From: Mycobacterium sp. IS-1496
Lineage (GTDB): Bacteria > Actinomycetota > Actinomycetes > Mycobacteriales > Mycobacteriaceae
Direction of reading: 5' to 3'
NCBI RefSeq assembly: GCF_001499995.1
Contig: NZ_LQIU01000012.1
Location: forward strand, 186,001 to 250,000
Length of the DNA stretch: 64,000 nt
The first letter of the stretch is position 1; each line of letters begins with the position of its first letter. The notes beneath the pieces were generated by a model. That model was not told the origin of the DNA and made no database searches. It saw only the letters and a list, made by a program, of their open reading frames with translations. Positions 18,158-27,420 of the stretch are shown one piece after another. Both the position numbers and the translations under genes were made by a program.

Positions 18158-19288
18158 TCAGGCGGCGCCGGCCGCCCCGGTGATCTGATCGGCGATCGCC
18201 CGCAGCGCGTCGAGGTCCGAGACGTCGAACGGCAGCGAAGGAACGCCGACGATCGCCACGTGCGGGTTGGCGCCGGTGAACCGGGACAGCAGTCGCACCT
18301 CACGCTTGGCCGTCTGCGTGCGGTCCGCGTGGATGCGCAGGGCCGCGGCCGTCAGTGACTCCGGGTCCTTGGCCGCCAGCTCCTCGGCCACCTCACTCGC
18401 CTTGTCCGCATGCAGCGAGCACAGGGTCGGGTGGGTGCGGTTGAGGATCAATCCCGCCAACGGCATCCGCTCGGTGGACAGCCGGTCGACGAAGAACGCC
18501 GCCTCACGCAGCGCGTCCGGTTCGGCCGCCGACACCACCACGAACTGCGTACCGCGCCGCTTGAGCAGATCGTAGGTCCGATCCGCCTTCTCGCGGAAGC
18601 CGCCGAACGTCGCGTCCAGTGACTGCACGAAACCCGCTGCGTCCGAGAGCATTTGAGACCCCAGGATGGTGGACATGGCCTTCATGGCTAGGCCCATCGC
18701 CCCAGTCACCAGCTTGCCGATGCCGCGGCCGGGCGCCAGCAGCATGCGCCACAACCGGCTGTCCATGAAACTGCCGAGGCGTTTGGGAGCGTCGAGGAAG
18801 TCCAGGGCATTGCGCGACGGTGGGGTGTCCACCACGATCAGGTCCCACTTATCTTGCGCGAGAAGCTGTCCCAGCTTCTCCATCGCCATGTACTCCTGCG
18901 TGCCTGCCAGCGACGTGGCCACTGTTTGGTAGAACTGGTTGTCCAGGATGGCGTCGGCCCGGTCGGGGCCCGAGTACTGGACCACCATCTCGTCGAACGT
19001 GCGACGCATGTCGAGCATCATCGCGTGCAGTTCGCCGGGGACCTCGGGCGCCAACGGCACGCGCTGCGGGGTGTTCCCCAGGGTCTTGATACCCAGGGCC
19101 TGCGCGAGCCGTTTGGCCGGATCGATGGTCAGCACCACCACCGTGCGTCCGTATTCGGCGGCGCGCAGGGCCATCGCCGCCGCGGTGGTCGTCTTGCCGA
19201 CACCGCCGGCCCCGCAGCAGACCACCACCCGGTTGGAGGTGTCCTCGAGGATCGAGGCCATGTCGAGGGCGGGCGGTGTGGTGCTCAT
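18158..19288 (-). CDS. ArsA/GET3-like ATPase, second subunit (Rv3680-like)
   Basis: A 376-residue P-loop ATPase of the ArsA/GET3 class. The P-loop reads [10 protein letters not shown] (about residues 25-34), so the extra signature lysine of the deviant Walker A (KGGxGK) is replaced. '[14 protein letters not shown]' and '[16 protein letters not shown]' are the switch I and switch II regions. It pairs with the preceding gene through an ATGA overlap, implying a hetero-complex. M. tuberculosis Rv3679-Rv3680 is described as an anion-transporter-type ATPase pair important for envelope stability. No membrane partner gene of the ArsB or GET1/2 kind is nearby. Confidence 0.9.
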   Translation of the reverse strand: MSTTPPALDMASILEDTSNRVVVCCGAGGVGKTTTAAAMALRAAEYGRTVVVLTIDPAKRLAQALGIKTLGNTPQRVPLAPEVPGELHAMMLDMRRTFDEMVVQYSGPDRADAILDNQFYQTVATSLAGTQEYMAMEKLGQLLAQDKWDLIVVDTPPSRNALDFLDAPKRLGSFMDSRLWRMLLAPGRGIGKLVTGAMGLAMKAMSTILGSQMLSDAAGFVQSLDATFGGFREKADRTYDLLKRRGTQFVVVSAAEPDALREAAFFVDRLSTERMPLAGLILNRTHPTLCSLHADKASEVAEELAAKDPESLTAAALRIHADRTQTAKREVRLLSRFTGANPHVAIVGVPSLPFDVSDLDALRAIADQITGAAGAA

Positions 19289-20304
19289 CTGACTCCTTGT
19301 TGGGCAAGCACTTCGGCGAGTTCGTAGAGGCTGCCGAGGTCGACACCGTCAGGCAGGGCGGGCAGTTCCAGGCGCGGCACGTCCAGGCGCTCGAGTTGTT
19401 CGGCGGTCTCCGCCCGCGCCGTGATGCGGGTGGCGTGCTGAATCGTCTCGGTCAGCAGGCCGGCGAAATCGTTGTCGGACAACTGGATACCGGCCGCCGC
19501 CAGATCGGCTCGCACGGCGTCGGCGTCGATGTCGCCCTCGGCGGCCTTGGCCAGATCGTCCGGTGACAGGTAGGCCGGGATGTTGCGGTTGACGATGACG
19601 CTGCCGATCGGCAGGCCGAGTTCACGCAGTTCGTCGATGGCTTCCAGCGTCTCCTGCATGGGCAGTGCCTCGAGCAGGGTCACCAGGTGGATGGCGGTGA
19701 TGTCGGAGTGCAGCACCTTCACCACGCTCTCGGCCTGCGAGTGCACGGGGCCGCCCTTGGCGAGGTCCGACACGGCCTTGGTGACGTCGAGGAACCGGGC
19801 GATCCGGCCGGTGGGCGGGGAGTCCACGACGACCGCGTCGTAGACGGGTTGCTTGCCCTTCTCGGCGCGGGTGACGATCTCGCGGATCTTGCCGGTGAGC
19901 AGGACGTCACGCAGGCCCGGTGCGATCGTCGTCGCGAACTCCACCGCGCCGATGCGGCGCATCGCCCGCCCGGCCAGCCCGAGGTTGTAGAACATGTCGA
20001 GGTACTCGAGGAACGCGGCCTCGGTGTCGACGGCCAGCGCGTTGACCTGCCCGCCGCCGTCGGCGGTCGCGATCTTCACCTCTTTGTAGGGCAGCGGTGG
20101 CACGTCGAAGAGTTGGGCGATGCCCTGTCGGCCTTCGACCTCGACCAGCAGAACCCTGCGGCCGCCCGCGGCGAGCGCCAGGGCCAGCGCCGCCGCGATC
20201 GTCGACTTGCCGGTACCGCCCTTGCCGGTGACGAAGTGCAGTTTCGCCTTGGTCAGGCGCGACGGCCAGCCGACGGCTCTACCGCCATTGGTAGTTGTTG
20301 CCAC
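19285..20304 (-). CDS. ArsA/GET3-like ATPase, first subunit (Rv3679-like)
   Basis: A 339-residue P-loop ATPase with the full deviant Walker A motif [11 protein letters not shown] (about residues 25-35), including the signature lysine missing in its partner. '[15 protein letters not shown]' (switch I) and '[18 protein letters not shown]' (switch II) follow. The conserved '[18 protein letters not shown]' block matches the actinobacterial subfamily. It is translationally coupled to the Rv3680-like gene (ATGA). It probably works as a heterodimer at the membrane or with tail-anchored-like clients; this is inference. The gene is divergent from the DUF4177 gene, whose leaderless promoter lies 35 bases upstream. 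Confidence 0.92.
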   Translation of the reverse strand: MATTTNGGRAVGWPSRLTKAKLHFVTGKGGTGKSTIAAALALALAAGGRRVLLVEVEGRQGIAQLFDVPPLPYKEVKIATADGGGQVNALAVDTEAAFLEYLDMFYNLGLAGRAMRRIGAVEFATTIAPGLRDVLLTGKIREIVTRAEKGKQPVYDAVVVDSPPTGRIARFLDVTKAVSDLAKGGPVHSQAESVVKVLHSDITAIHLVTLLEALPMQETLEAIDELRELGLPIGSVIVNRNIPAYLSPDDLAKAAEGDIDADAVRADLAAAGIQLSDNDFAGLLTETIQHATRITARAETAEQLERLDVPRLELPALPDGVDLGSLYELAEVLAQQGVR

Positions 20305-20339
20305 CTCTGCATGCTAGCCGTGGGTTTCCGGCGGCCCGA

Positions 20340-20345
20340 TAAGCT
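20340..20345 (+). promoter_or_regulatory. -10 box, leaderless promoter of the DUF4177 gene
   Basis: TAAGCT ends six bases before the ATG at 20352, leaving no room for an untranslated leader. This supports that start and marks the beginning of a three-gene plus-strand unit (DUF4177, RidA, metallo-hydrolase). Confidence 0.5.
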
Positions 20346-20351
20346 CGGGCC

Positions 20352-20513
20352 ATGAGCGAACCGACCCAGTGGGAATACGCCACCGTGCCGTTGCTGACGC
20401 ACGCCACCAAGCAGATCCTCGACCAGTGGGGTGCCGACGGCTGGGAGCTGGTCGCGGTGCTGCCCGGTCCGACCGGAGAGCAGCACGTCGCGTACCTGAA
20501 GCGGCCGAAGTGA
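20352..20513 (+). CDS. DUF4177 small protein (53 aa)
   Basis: A 53-residue protein (MSEPTQWEYATVPLLTHATK...) with the DUF4177 pattern: WEY at the start, 'ILDQWGADGWELVAVLPG' in the middle and 'YLKRPK' at the end. The family is a single small alpha/beta unit of unknown function, equivalent to Rv3678A. Its stop overlaps the GTG of the RidA gene (GTGA), so translation is coupled. The six-base spacing to the TAAGCT box supports the start. Confidence 0.85.
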   Translation: MSEPTQWEYATVPLLTHATKQILDQWGADGWELVAVLPGPTGEQHVAYLKRPK

Positions 20514-20968
20514 GCACCTGGTCGGAGCGGCTCGCGGAGTTGGGCATCGACCTGCCCGAGGTCGTGGCGCCGCTCGCGGCCTACGTGCCCGCCGTTCGGA
20601 CCGGCAACCTGGTCTACACCTCCGGTCAGCTGCCGATCGTCGCCGGTGAGCTGACCGGGACCGGCAAGGTCGGCGCCGACGTCACCCCCGAGGACGCGAA
20701 GGCCCTGGCGCGGGTGTGCGGTCTCAACGCGCTGGCCGCCGTGCACGGGCTCGTGGGCATCGACGCGGTCACCCGGGTGGTCAAGGTGGTCGGGTTCGTG
20801 GCATCGGCGCCCGGCTTCGACGGTCAGCCCGGCGTCATCAACGGCGCCTCCGAACTGTTCGGCGACATCTTCGGCGACGCCGGCGCCCACGCCCGCTCTG
20901 CGGTGGGCGTCTCGGAGCTGCCGCGCAACACGCCGGTGGAAGTGGAAATCGTCGTCGAGGTCGCGTGA
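20510..20968 (+). CDS. RidA/YjgF-family protein
   Basis: A 152-residue member of the RidA (YjgF/YER057c) superfamily. Segments 'AAYVPAVRTGNLVYTSGQLP', 'VCGLNALAAVHGLVGIDAV' and 'GVSELPRNTPVEVEIVVEVA' match the bacterial YjgF-like subgroup. Canonical RidA hydrolyses reactive enamine/imine intermediates and needs an arginine in 'GARSAVGV'-type sequence; here that motif reads HARSAVGVSELP, so the arginine is present. The GTG at 20510 overlaps the DUF4177 stop. It corresponds to Rv3678c and sits directly before a metallo-hydrolase gene, but the substrate is unknown. Confidence 0.9.
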   Translation: MSTWSERLAELGIDLPEVVAPLAAYVPAVRTGNLVYTSGQLPIVAGELTGTGKVGADVTPEDAKALARVCGLNALAAVHGLVGIDAVTRVVKVVGFVASAPGFDGQPGVINGASELFGDIFGDAGAHARSAVGVSELPRNTPVEVEIVVEVA

Positions 20969-20972
20969 TCCC

Positions 20973-21752
20973 GTGAGCGCACCCCAGCATCCGGCCTACG
21001 GGCTGCTGCGGCCGGTCACCGAGACCGCCTCGGTGCTGCTGTGCAACAACCCAGGGCTGATGACGCTCGACGGGACCAACACCTGGGTGCTGCGCGGACC
21101 GGGCAGCGACGAACTGGTGATCGTCGACCCCGGACCCGATGACGACGAGCACATTGCCAAGGTCGCCGGACTCGGCCGCATCGCACTGGTGCTGATCAGC
21201 CACAAACACGAGGACCACACCGGCGGAATCGACAAGATCGTCGAACGCACCGGCGCGGTCGTCCGATCGGTGGGCAGCGGATTCCTGCGGGGTCTGGGCG
21301 GCCCGCTCACCGACGGCGAGGTCATCAACGCCGCGGGTCTGCGCATCGCCGTGATGGCCACGCCCGGCCACACCGTCGACTCCCTGTCGTTCGTCCTCGA
21401 CGACGCGGTGCTGACCGCCGACACCGTACTGGGCCGCGGCACCACCGTCATCGACACCGAGGACGGCAGCCTGCGGGACTACCTCGACTCCCTGCACCGG
21501 CTGCAGGGCCTCGGTGGCCGGACGGTGCTACCCGGTCACGGCCCGGACCTGCCCGACCTCGAGGCCGTCACGGCGATGTACCTCGCGCACCGCGAGGACC
21601 GCCTGAACCAGGTGCGGGGGGCGTTGCGGGAGCTCGGGGAGGACGCGTCGGCTCGCCAGGTCGTCGAGCACGTCTACACCGACGTCGACGAGAAGCTGTG
21701 GGACGCGGCCGAGAAATCCGTGCAGGCGCAGTTGGACTACCTGCGCACTTAG
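20973..21752 (+). CDS. Metallo-beta-lactamase-fold hydrolase
   Basis: A 259-residue MBL-fold protein. The zinc-binding motif SHKHEDHTGG is present (His-x-His-x-Asp-His), followed by 'ATPGHTVDSLSF' and 'VLPGHGPDLPD', which supply later metal ligands. A C-terminal winged-helix-like domain (about residues 200-259, 'HREDRLNQVRGALRELGE') places it with LACTB2/RNase-Z-like hydrolases that may act on RNA. It starts with GTG four bases after the RidA stop and ends in a 17-bp inverted repeat. Position equals Rv3677c. Confidence 0.9.
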   Translation: MSAPQHPAYGLLRPVTETASVLLCNNPGLMTLDGTNTWVLRGPGSDELVIVDPGPDDDEHIAKVAGLGRIALVLISHKHEDHTGGIDKIVERTGAVVRSVGSGFLRGLGGPLTDGEVINAAGLRIAVMATPGHTVDSLSFVLDDAVLTADTVLGRGTTVIDTEDGSLRDYLDSLHRLQGLGGRTVLPGHGPDLPDLEAVTAMYLAHREDRLNQVRGALRELGEDASARQVVEHVYTDVDEKLWDAAEKSVQAQLDYLRT

Positions 21753-21804
21753 CGATTTCGGCGCGCTCACATACGCCGGGCGTACGCGAGCGCGCCGAAA
21801 TCGC
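21752..21804. terminator. Perfect 17-bp inverted repeat between convergent genes
   Basis: The arms at 21752-21768 and 21788-21804 are exact reverse complements (GCGATTTCGGCGCGCTC). The 19-base loop holds a nested TACGCC-G-GGCGTA hairpin. It begins at the metallo-hydrolase stop codon and ends eight bases before the end of crp, so it is placed to stop both transcripts. No T-run is present. Confidence 0.7.
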
Positions 21805-21811
21805 CGAAAAT

Positions 21812-22486
21812 CTAGCGGGCGCGGCGGGCCAGGCGCTCGGAGTCGCTGATCAGCACGCTCTTGCCCTCGAGGCGGATCCAGCCGCGGTGGGCGAAGTCGG
21901 CGAGCGCCTTGTTGACGGTCTCGCGGGAGGCGCCGACGAGCTGGGCGATCTCCTCCTGCGTCAGGTCGTGGGTGACACGCAGCGCGCCGCCCTCCTGGGT
22001 GCCGAACCGCTGCGCGAGCTGCAGCAGCTGCTTGGCCACGCGTCCCGGCACGTCGGTGAAGATCAGGTCCGCGAGGTTGTTGTTGGTCCGGCGCAGGCGG
22101 CGGGCCAACACCCGCAGGAGCTGCTCGGCGATCTCGGGGCGGTCGGCGATCCACGCGCGCAGCGCTTCCCGGTCCATCGAGACGGCGCGCACCTCGGTGA
22201 TCGTGGTGGCGCTCGACGTCCGTGGCCCGGGGTCGAAGATCGAGAGCTCACCGAACATGTCGCTCGGGCCCATGATCGTCAGGAGGTTCTCGCGGCCGTC
22301 GGGGGAGCGGCGGCCGATCTTCACCTTGCCGTTGATGATGATGTAGAGCCGGTCACCGGGCTCGCCCTCGGCGAACACGGTGTGCCCGCGCGGGAAGTCC
22401 ACGGGCTGCAACTGCTTGGTGAGCGCGGAAACGGCGCTGGGTTCGACTCCCTGGAAGATTCCGGCCCTGGCCAGGATCTCGTCCAC
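21812..22486 (-). CDS. crp: cAMP receptor protein (Crp)
   Basis: A 224-residue Crp/FNR-family regulator. The cyclic-nucleotide domain contains '[20 protein letters not shown]' and '[19 protein letters not shown]', with the Arg-Thr-Ser of the phosphate-binding cassette. The C-terminal helix-turn-helix reads '[20 protein letters not shown]'. It is the counterpart of Rv3676, which binds TGTGA-N6-TCACA sites with cAMP. The start is GTG with a purine-rich GAGGGG upstream. One good Crp-like site in this window lies at the acs start, and an adenylyl cyclase gene lies about 23 kb away. Confidence 0.95.
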   Translation of the reverse strand: MDEILARAGIFQGVEPSAVSALTKQLQPVDFPRGHTVFAEGEPGDRLYIIINGKVKIGRRSPDGRENLLTIMGPSDMFGELSIFDPGPRTSSATTITEVRAVSMDREALRAWIADRPEIAEQLLRVLARRLRRTNNNLADLIFTDVPGRVAKQLLQLAQRFGTQEGGALRVTHDLTQEEIAQLVGASRETVNKALADFAHRGWIRLEGKSVLISDSERLARRAR

Positions 22487-22552
22487 GTTGCCCCTCTTAA
22501 ACTGTTGGGTTGGATGACATACGAAGCCGACCTCTTACTGGTTAGCGTGCCC

Positions 22553-22558
22553 AGTGTA
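22553..22558 (-). promoter_or_regulatory. Candidate -10 box for crp
   Basis: TACACT on the minus strand fits TANNNT and would give a leader of about 60 bases before the crp GTG. No clear -35 is seen at ideal spacing. Confidence 0.35.
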
Positions 22559-22587
22559 GAGGTATTCCGTTTCGCAACGTGCCAACG

Positions 22588-22920
22588 CTACACACGATTG
22601 GCATGGCGGGTCGGCTGAAACTGCGGATTCGGCCGGTGCGGGATCAACACCCGTGGCGGCACGTCCGCGGCCGTCGTCCGCGTCGGAAGTATCTCGGCCG
22701 GTTGCAGGCGATTCTGGTGACGGCGGTGCATCCCGTCCAGCGCCGGGCCCATCCCGTCGCGGGCGAGCCGGCCGACGTCGTCGGAATCGGCCTGCTGGAG
22801 GAAGTCGTCGACGTCCGCTGCCGACACCGTGTTGCGGGCGAGACCGGACTCCAGGCGTTCGAGCCCGAAGGTCGCCACCATCAGCAACCAGGGGATGAAG
22901 GACACGAACAACCAGGACAC
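22588..22920 (-). CDS. Small membrane protein (Rv3675-like)
   Basis: A 110-residue protein that begins [21 protein letters not shown], an N-terminal transmembrane helix, followed by '[23 protein letters not shown]' and a basic, proline-containing tail. No enzyme motif is visible. It is divergent from nth and upstream of crp on the same strand, the place of Rv3675 in M. tuberculosis, which is also a short membrane protein of unknown role. The GTG at 22920 is the first codon that includes the whole helix. Confidence 0.7.
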   Translation of the reverse strand: MSWLFVSFIPWLLMVATFGLERLESGLARNTVSAADVDDFLQQADSDDVGRLARDGMGPALDGMHRRHQNRLQPAEILPTRTTAADVPPRVLIPHRPNPQFQPTRHANRV

Positions 22921-23014
22921 AACGCAGAAGTAAACCGGGCGAAGGTCTCAGCGTGGTCACGAATCGTCACCGGTATCGAGCACCTTCACCACGGTCGGTG
23001 TCGGAGCTCTCGCC

Positions 23015-23020
23015 TAGTCT
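23015..23020 (+). promoter_or_regulatory. -10 box, leaderless promoter of nth
   Basis: TAGTCT ends seven bases before the GTG at 23028. This makes that GTG, rather than codons 25 residues upstream, the probable start of nth. Confidence 0.5.
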
Positions 23021-23027
23021 GGTTGCC

Positions 23028-23837
23028 GTGACCGCAGGTGCGTCCTCCGCCGGGAAATCGGCCCTGTCCCCGGTAGATCCGAAGCCGGCGCGCCGTGCTG
23101 CCGCCAAGAAGTGGGACAACGAGACGCGGCTGGGTCTGGTGCGCCGGGCACGGCGGATGAATCGCGCTCTGGCCGAAGCGTTCCCACATGTCTACTGCGA
23201 GCTCGACTTCACCGATCCGCTCGAACTCGCGGTGGCCACCATCCTGTCCGCGCAGAGCACCGACAAGCGGGTCAACCTGACCACCCCCGCGCTGTTCAAG
23301 AAGTACCGCACCGCGCTCGACTACGCCCAGGCCGACCGCACCGAACTCGAGGAGCTCATCCGGCCCACCGGTTTCTACCGGAACAAGGCCAACTCGCTGA
23401 TCCGGCTCGGCCAGGAACTCGTCGAACGCTTCGACGGCCGGGTGCCCGGCAACATCGACGACCTCGTGACGCTGCCCGGGGTGGGCCGCAAGACGGCCAA
23501 CGTCATCCTCGGCAACGCCTTCGACGTCCCCGGCATCACCGTCGACACCCACTTCGGCCGGCTGGTGCGCCGGTGGCGGTGGACCGCCGAGGAGGATCCG
23601 GTGAAGGTCGAGCACGCGATCGGCGAACTCATCGAGCGCAGCGAGTGGACCCTGCTGAGCCACCGGGTCATCTTCCACGGCCGCCGGGTCTGCCACGCCC
23701 GCAAACCGGCCTGCGGGGTGTGCGTGCTGGCGAAGGACTGCCCGTCGTTCGGCGCCGGACCGACCGACCGCGAAGCCGCGGCCGCCCTGGTCAAGGGTCC
23801 GGAGACCGAGCACCTACTCGCCCTCGCGGGCCTCTAG
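23028..23837 (+). CDS. nth: Endonuclease III
   Basis: About 269 residues. The helix-hairpin-helix with the catalytic lysine is in [17 protein letters not shown] and the catalytic aspartate is in [11 protein letters not shown]. The [4Fe-4S] ligands follow the C-x6-C-x2-C-x5-C pattern in [17 protein letters not shown]. The enzyme removes oxidised pyrimidines and nicks abasic sites during base excision repair. The leaderless GTG at 23028 is preferred; a 25-residue longer frame looks non-coding. The thioredoxin-like, NUDIX and marP genes follow on the same strand with 20-base or overlapping junctions, the Rv3674c-Rv3671c order. Confidence 0.94.
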   Translation: MTAGASSAGKSALSPVDPKPARRAAAKKWDNETRLGLVRRARRMNRALAEAFPHVYCELDFTDPLELAVATILSAQSTDKRVNLTTPALFKKYRTALDYAQADRTELEELIRPTGFYRNKANSLIRLGQELVERFDGRVPGNIDDLVTLPGVGRKTANVILGNAFDVPGITVDTHFGRLVRRWRWTAEEDPVKVEHAIGELIERSEWTLLSHRVIFHGRRVCHARKPACGVCVLAKDCPSFGAGPTDREAAAALVKGPETEHLLALAGL

Positions 23838-23857
23838 CCCACCCCCCCGCACACCCC

Positions 23858-24505
23858 ATGAGCACCTCGACCCGCTGGACTGTCGCCGTGCTCGCCGTGG
23901 CGCTCGCCCTGGTGGTCGCGCTGTCGATGCAGCTGGGAGACGGTCCCGCGCCCACCCGTCGCGACGGGCCCGCACCCGCCCGCGACCACCGCGAGGCGGA
24001 CACCCCCGAGGCGCTGGCCGGGCCCCGCGCCGAGGCGGATCTGCCGCCGTGTCCGCCGCCGGGCGTCGGCGCCGGGCCGGAGTCGCTGCGCGGGATCAGG
24101 CTGGAGTGCGCGGGCGACGGGCAGATGGTCGACGTCGCGCGGGCGCTCGCTGGCCGGACCGTGGTGCTCAATTTGTGGGCCTACTGGTGTGGTCCGTGCG
24201 CGGACGAACTGCCCGCCATGGCCGAGTACCAGCGCCGGGTCGGCGACGCGGTGACGGTGGTGACCGTCCACCAGGACGAGAACGAGACAGCGGGGCTGTT
24301 GCGGCTGGCCGAGCTGGGGGTGCGGCTGCCGACACTGCAGGACGGGCGCCGCCTGATCGCCGCCGCGGTCAAGGCGCCCAACGTCATGCCTGCGACGGTC
24401 GTGCTGCGCCCGGACGGTAGCGTTGCCGGAATTGTGCCGCGGTCGTTCGCCACCGCTGACGAGATCGAGGAAGCGGTGGACCAGACGATGGGAGAGCCGG
24501 GGTGA
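23858..24505 (+). CDS. Membrane-anchored thioredoxin-like protein (TlpA/ResA type)
   Basis: A 215-residue protein with one N-terminal transmembrane or signal-anchor helix (about residues 7-24). A Pro/Ala-rich linker and a thioredoxin fold follow. The active site is WAYWCGPC (Cys-Gly-Pro-Cys). The cis-proline loop appears as 'NVMPATVVLRPDG', with the family spacing. Such proteins act outside the membrane as disulfide reductases, for example in cytochrome maturation or envelope redox control. It ends in a GTGA overlap with the NUDIX gene. It corresponds to Rv3673c. Confidence 0.9.
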   Translation: MSTSTRWTVAVLAVALALVVALSMQLGDGPAPTRRDGPAPARDHREADTPEALAGPRAEADLPPCPPPGVGAGPESLRGIRLECAGDGQMVDVARALAGRTVVLNLWAYWCGPCADELPAMAEYQRRVGDAVTVVTVHQDENETAGLLRLAELGVRLPTLQDGRRLIAAAVKAPNVMPATVVLRPDGSVAGIVPRSFATADEIEEAVDQTMGEPG

Positions 24506-25281
24506 GCGCGACGCGTGACGGGCACCGGTTGATGCCCGACGCCGCGCCCGGCTGGCTCAGACCGCTGGTCGACAACACCGACAGCGTGCCCCGCGCCTAC
24601 CGGCGCCGGGTGCCCCCGGACGTGCTGGCCGCGATCACCGCGGCGAACGCCACCGCGACGGTCACCCGCGCGAAGCGCGACGCCGCCGTGCTGGTCCTGT
24701 TCTCCGGACCCCAGGACGCCGGCGGCGGCCTGCCCCCCGACGCCGATCTCCTCGTCACCGTGCGGGCGTCGACGCTGCGCCACCACGCCGGTCAGGCCGC
24801 CTTCCCCGGCGGTGCCACCGACCCCGACGACGAGGGTCCCGTGCACACCGCGCTGCGCGAGGCCACCGAGGAGACCGGCCTCGACACCAGCCGCCTGCAA
24901 CCGCTGGCGACGCTGCAGCGGATGTTCATCCCACCGTCGGGTTTCCACGTGGTGCCCGTGCTGGCCTACTCACCCGACCCGGGTCCGGTGGCCGTCGTCG
25001 ACGAGAGCGAGACCGCGATCGTGGCGCGGGTGCCGGTGCGCGCGTTCGTCAACCCGGAGAACCGGCTGATGGTCTACCGCGACGCCAACTCGCGCAGGTG
25101 GGCCGGGCCGGCATTCCTGCTCAACGAGATGCTGGTGTGGGGTTTCACCGGTCAGGTCATCTCCGCGATCCTCGACGTCGCCGGGTGGGCGGTGCCCTGG
25201 AACACCGACGACGTTCGGGAACTCGACGAGGCAATGGCGCTCGTCGGCCACGATGACCGTTACGGTGAGTCTCAACAATGA
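24502..25281 (+). CDS. NUDIX hydrolase, CoA pyrophosphatase-like
   Basis: A 259-residue NUDIX protein. The Nudix box is complete: GGATDPDDEGPVHTALREA followed by TEETGLD, matching Gx5Ex7REUxEExGU. Immediately before it, 'LRHHAGQAAFPGG' is the motif of the coenzyme A pyrophosphatase group (LLxxRxxxLRxHxGQVaFPGG). It probably cleaves CoA or acyl-CoA pyrophosphate bonds. It is coupled both ways: GTGA with the thioredoxin-like gene and ATGA with marP. Position Rv3672c. Confidence 0.92.
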   Translation: MSATRDGHRLMPDAAPGWLRPLVDNTDSVPRAYRRRVPPDVLAAITAANATATVTRAKRDAAVLVLFSGPQDAGGGLPPDADLLVTVRASTLRHHAGQAAFPGGATDPDDEGPVHTALREATEETGLDTSRLQPLATLQRMFIPPSGFHVVPVLAYSPDPGPVAVVDESETAIVARVPVRAFVNPENRLMVYRDANSRRWAGPAFLLNEMLVWGFTGQVISAILDVAGWAVPWNTDDVRELDEAMALVGHDDRYGESQQ

Positions 25282-26465
25282 CACCGTCTCAGTGGCTCGA
25301 CCTCCTCGTCCTCGCCGTTGCCTTCGTCGCCGCCGTCTCGGGCTGGCGTTCGGGCGCGCTGGGGTCCCTCATGTCGTTCATCGGCGTGGTGCTCGGCGCC
25401 GTCGCCGGCGTGCTGCTCGCACCGCACGTGGTCACCCACATCAGCGGGCCGCGCACCAAACTGTTCGCGGCGCTGTTCCTGATCCTCGCGCTGGTGGTGA
25501 TCGGCGAGATCGCCGGTGTGGTCCTCGGGCGGGCCGTGCGTGGCGCGATCCGCAACCGCACGCTGCGCCTGTTCGACTCCGTGATCGGCGTGGGCCTGCA
25601 GATCGTGGCGGTGCTGCTCGCGTCATGGCTGCTGGCGACCCCGCTGACGGCGTCCGACCAGCCGAACCTCGCGGCCGCCGTCAAGGGGTCGCGGGTGCTG
25701 GCCGAGGTGGACGACGTCGCACCGCCGTGGCTGAAGTCGGTACCCACCAGGCTGTCCGGTCTGCTCGACACCTCGGGCCTGCCCGAGGTCCTCGAACCGT
25801 TCGGCCGGACCCCGATCGCGAACGTCGACGCACCGGATGCGGCACTGGCCACCGATGCGGTCGTCGGCGCCACCCGCAACAGCGTGGTGAAGATCCGCGG
25901 TGTCGCGCCGGGCTGTCAGAAGGTGCTCGAGGGCACCGGCTTCGTGGTCTCGGCGAACCGGGTGATGTCCAACGCGCACGTCGTCGCCGGGTCGGAGAGC
26001 GTCACCGTCGAGGTCGACGGTCAGACCTACGACGCCTTCGTGGTGTCCTACGACCCGAACGCCGACATCTCGATCCTCGACGTTCCCGATCTGCCCGCCG
26101 CGCCACTGCCGTTCGTCGACGAACTGGCGCCTCCGGGTACGGACGCCATCGTGATGGGCTACCCCGGCGGCGGGGACTTCACCGCCACCCCGGCGCGGGT
26201 CCGCGAGACCATCGAGCTCAACGGGCCGGACATCTACCGCAAGACCACCGTCACCCGCGAGGTCTACACCATCAGAGGCACTGTCCGTCAGGGCAATTCG
26301 GGTGGTCCGATGATCAACCGCGGCGGCAAGGTGCTCGGCGTGGTGTTCGGCGCCGCCGTCGACGACGCCGACACCGGGTTCGTGCTGACCTCCGACGAGG
26401 TGGGCCACCAGCTGGCCAAGGTGGGCAACACCGCTCGGGTGCCCACCGGCGTCTGCGTGAGCTGA
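25278..26465 (+). CDS. marP: Membrane serine protease MarP
   Basis: A 395-residue protein with four transmembrane helices in the first 150 residues (CvpA-like), then a trypsin-like protease domain in the periplasm. The catalytic triad is His234 (SNAHVVAG), Asp263 (NADISILDV) and Ser341 (GNSGGP). Two cysteines (in 'APGCQKVLEG' and at the C-terminal 'GVCVS') probably form the disulfide known for the M. tuberculosis enzyme. MarP (Rv3671c) is needed for acid resistance and cleaves peptidoglycan-hydrolase partners. The start ATG overlaps the NUDIX stop. It is convergent with ephE, one base apart. Confidence 0.95.
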   Translation: MTPSQWLDLLVLAVAFVAAVSGWRSGALGSLMSFIGVVLGAVAGVLLAPHVVTHISGPRTKLFAALFLILALVVIGEIAGVVLGRAVRGAIRNRTLRLFDSVIGVGLQIVAVLLASWLLATPLTASDQPNLAAAVKGSRVLAEVDDVAPPWLKSVPTRLSGLLDTSGLPEVLEPFGRTPIANVDAPDAALATDAVVGATRNSVVKIRGVAPGCQKVLEGTGFVVSANRVMSNAHVVAGSESVTVEVDGQTYDAFVVSYDPNADISILDVPDLPAAPLPFVDELAPPGTDAIVMGYPGGGDFTATPARVRETIELNGPDIYRKTTVTREVYTIRGTVRQGNSGGPMINRGGKVLGVVFGAAVDDADTGFVLTSDEVGHQLAKVGNTARVPTGVCVS

Positions 26466-26466
26466 T

Positions 26467-27420
26467 TCAGCGCCGGTAGACCTGGTCGAGGAACCGGCCG
26501 AGTTGTCGGTTGACCTCGTCCGGCGCTTCCTCGTGACCGTAATGGCCTGCGCCGTCGAGTGATACGTAACGCCCGTGTGGTGTGAGGCGCTGGGTGCGGT
26601 ACACCGGATCGTCGAGGACGTAGGGGTCGGAGTCGCCGCGCAGGTGCAGCATCGGGACCACCAGCGGCCGCTTCATCAACCGCATGAATCGACGGCCCTC
26701 GCCGCGCAGTTGGCTGCGCACCGCCCAGCGTTGGTACTCCAGTGCCGAATGTGCGGCCGACGGGATCTGGATGGCCTTGCGCAGGTGTCCGACGGTCTCC
26801 GAGAAGTCGTCCGACGCTTGCCATTTGACGCTGGATCGGGCCCGGACGAGGTGCTCAACCTCCGCGCCGTCGTTGCGGGTCAGCGCCCGTTCCGGCCACA
26901 TCGGCGTCTGGTACCGCAGGAGCGACGGCAGCAGCGCCCGGCCCTGATCGCGCCGCCTCGTCACCGACGCGCGCAGTGCCACGGGATGCGGCGAACTGAC
27001 CACCGCGATCGCGCGGACGACGCGGGGATGCAGCACCGACGTCGCCCAACACACCAGCCCCCCGTCGGCATGGCCGACGAGCGTCGCGGTCTGGTGGCCC
27101 AGGGCGCGCACCAGGCCGGCCGTGTCACCGGCCAACGTCCACCCGTCGTAGCCGCGCGGCGGTTTGTCACTGCCGCCGTATCCGCGAAGGTCGACGGCCA
27201 CGACGCGCGCACCGCCCAGACCTCGCAGTTGGTGGCGCCACGACCACCAGAACGAGGCGAATCCGTGCAGCAGGATGACAAGCGGCCGCTCGGTCATCGG
27301 GACGGTGGCCGCGTCCGGCGACTCGGCCTCCACGACGTGGAAGCGGATGCCGTTGGCGTGGACCTCGAGATGACGCCAGGGACCGTCGATCCGGACGACC
27401 GAGGGGTCGGGTGGCGGCAT
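26467..27420 (-). CDS. ephE: Epoxide hydrolase-like alpha/beta hydrolase
   Basis: A 317-residue alpha/beta hydrolase. The oxyanion motif LLHGFASFWWSWR, the nucleophile elbow VGHADGGL (aspartate nucleophile, as in epoxide hydrolases and dehalogenases) and the terminal histidine in GAGHYGHEEAP are visible. The cap domain lies around residues 150-230. It likely opens epoxides or a related substrate; the symbol follows the Rv3670 position. The start is the ATG that overlaps the preceding stop by one base (TAATG), which rules out a longer upstream frame. Confidence 0.88.
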   Translation of the reverse strand: MPPPDPSVVRIDGPWRHLEVHANGIRFHVVEAESPDAATVPMTERPLVILLHGFASFWWSWRHQLRGLGGARVVAVDLRGYGGSDKPPRGYDGWTLAGDTAGLVRALGHQTATLVGHADGGLVCWATSVLHPRVVRAIAVVSSPHPVALRASVTRRRDQGRALLPSLLRYQTPMWPERALTRNDGAEVEHLVRARSSVKWQASDDFSETVGHLRKAIQIPSAAHSALEYQRWAVRSQLRGEGRRFMRLMKRPLVVPMLHLRGDSDPYVLDDPVYRTQRLTPHGRYVSLDGAGHYGHEEAPDEVNRQLGRFLDQVYRR

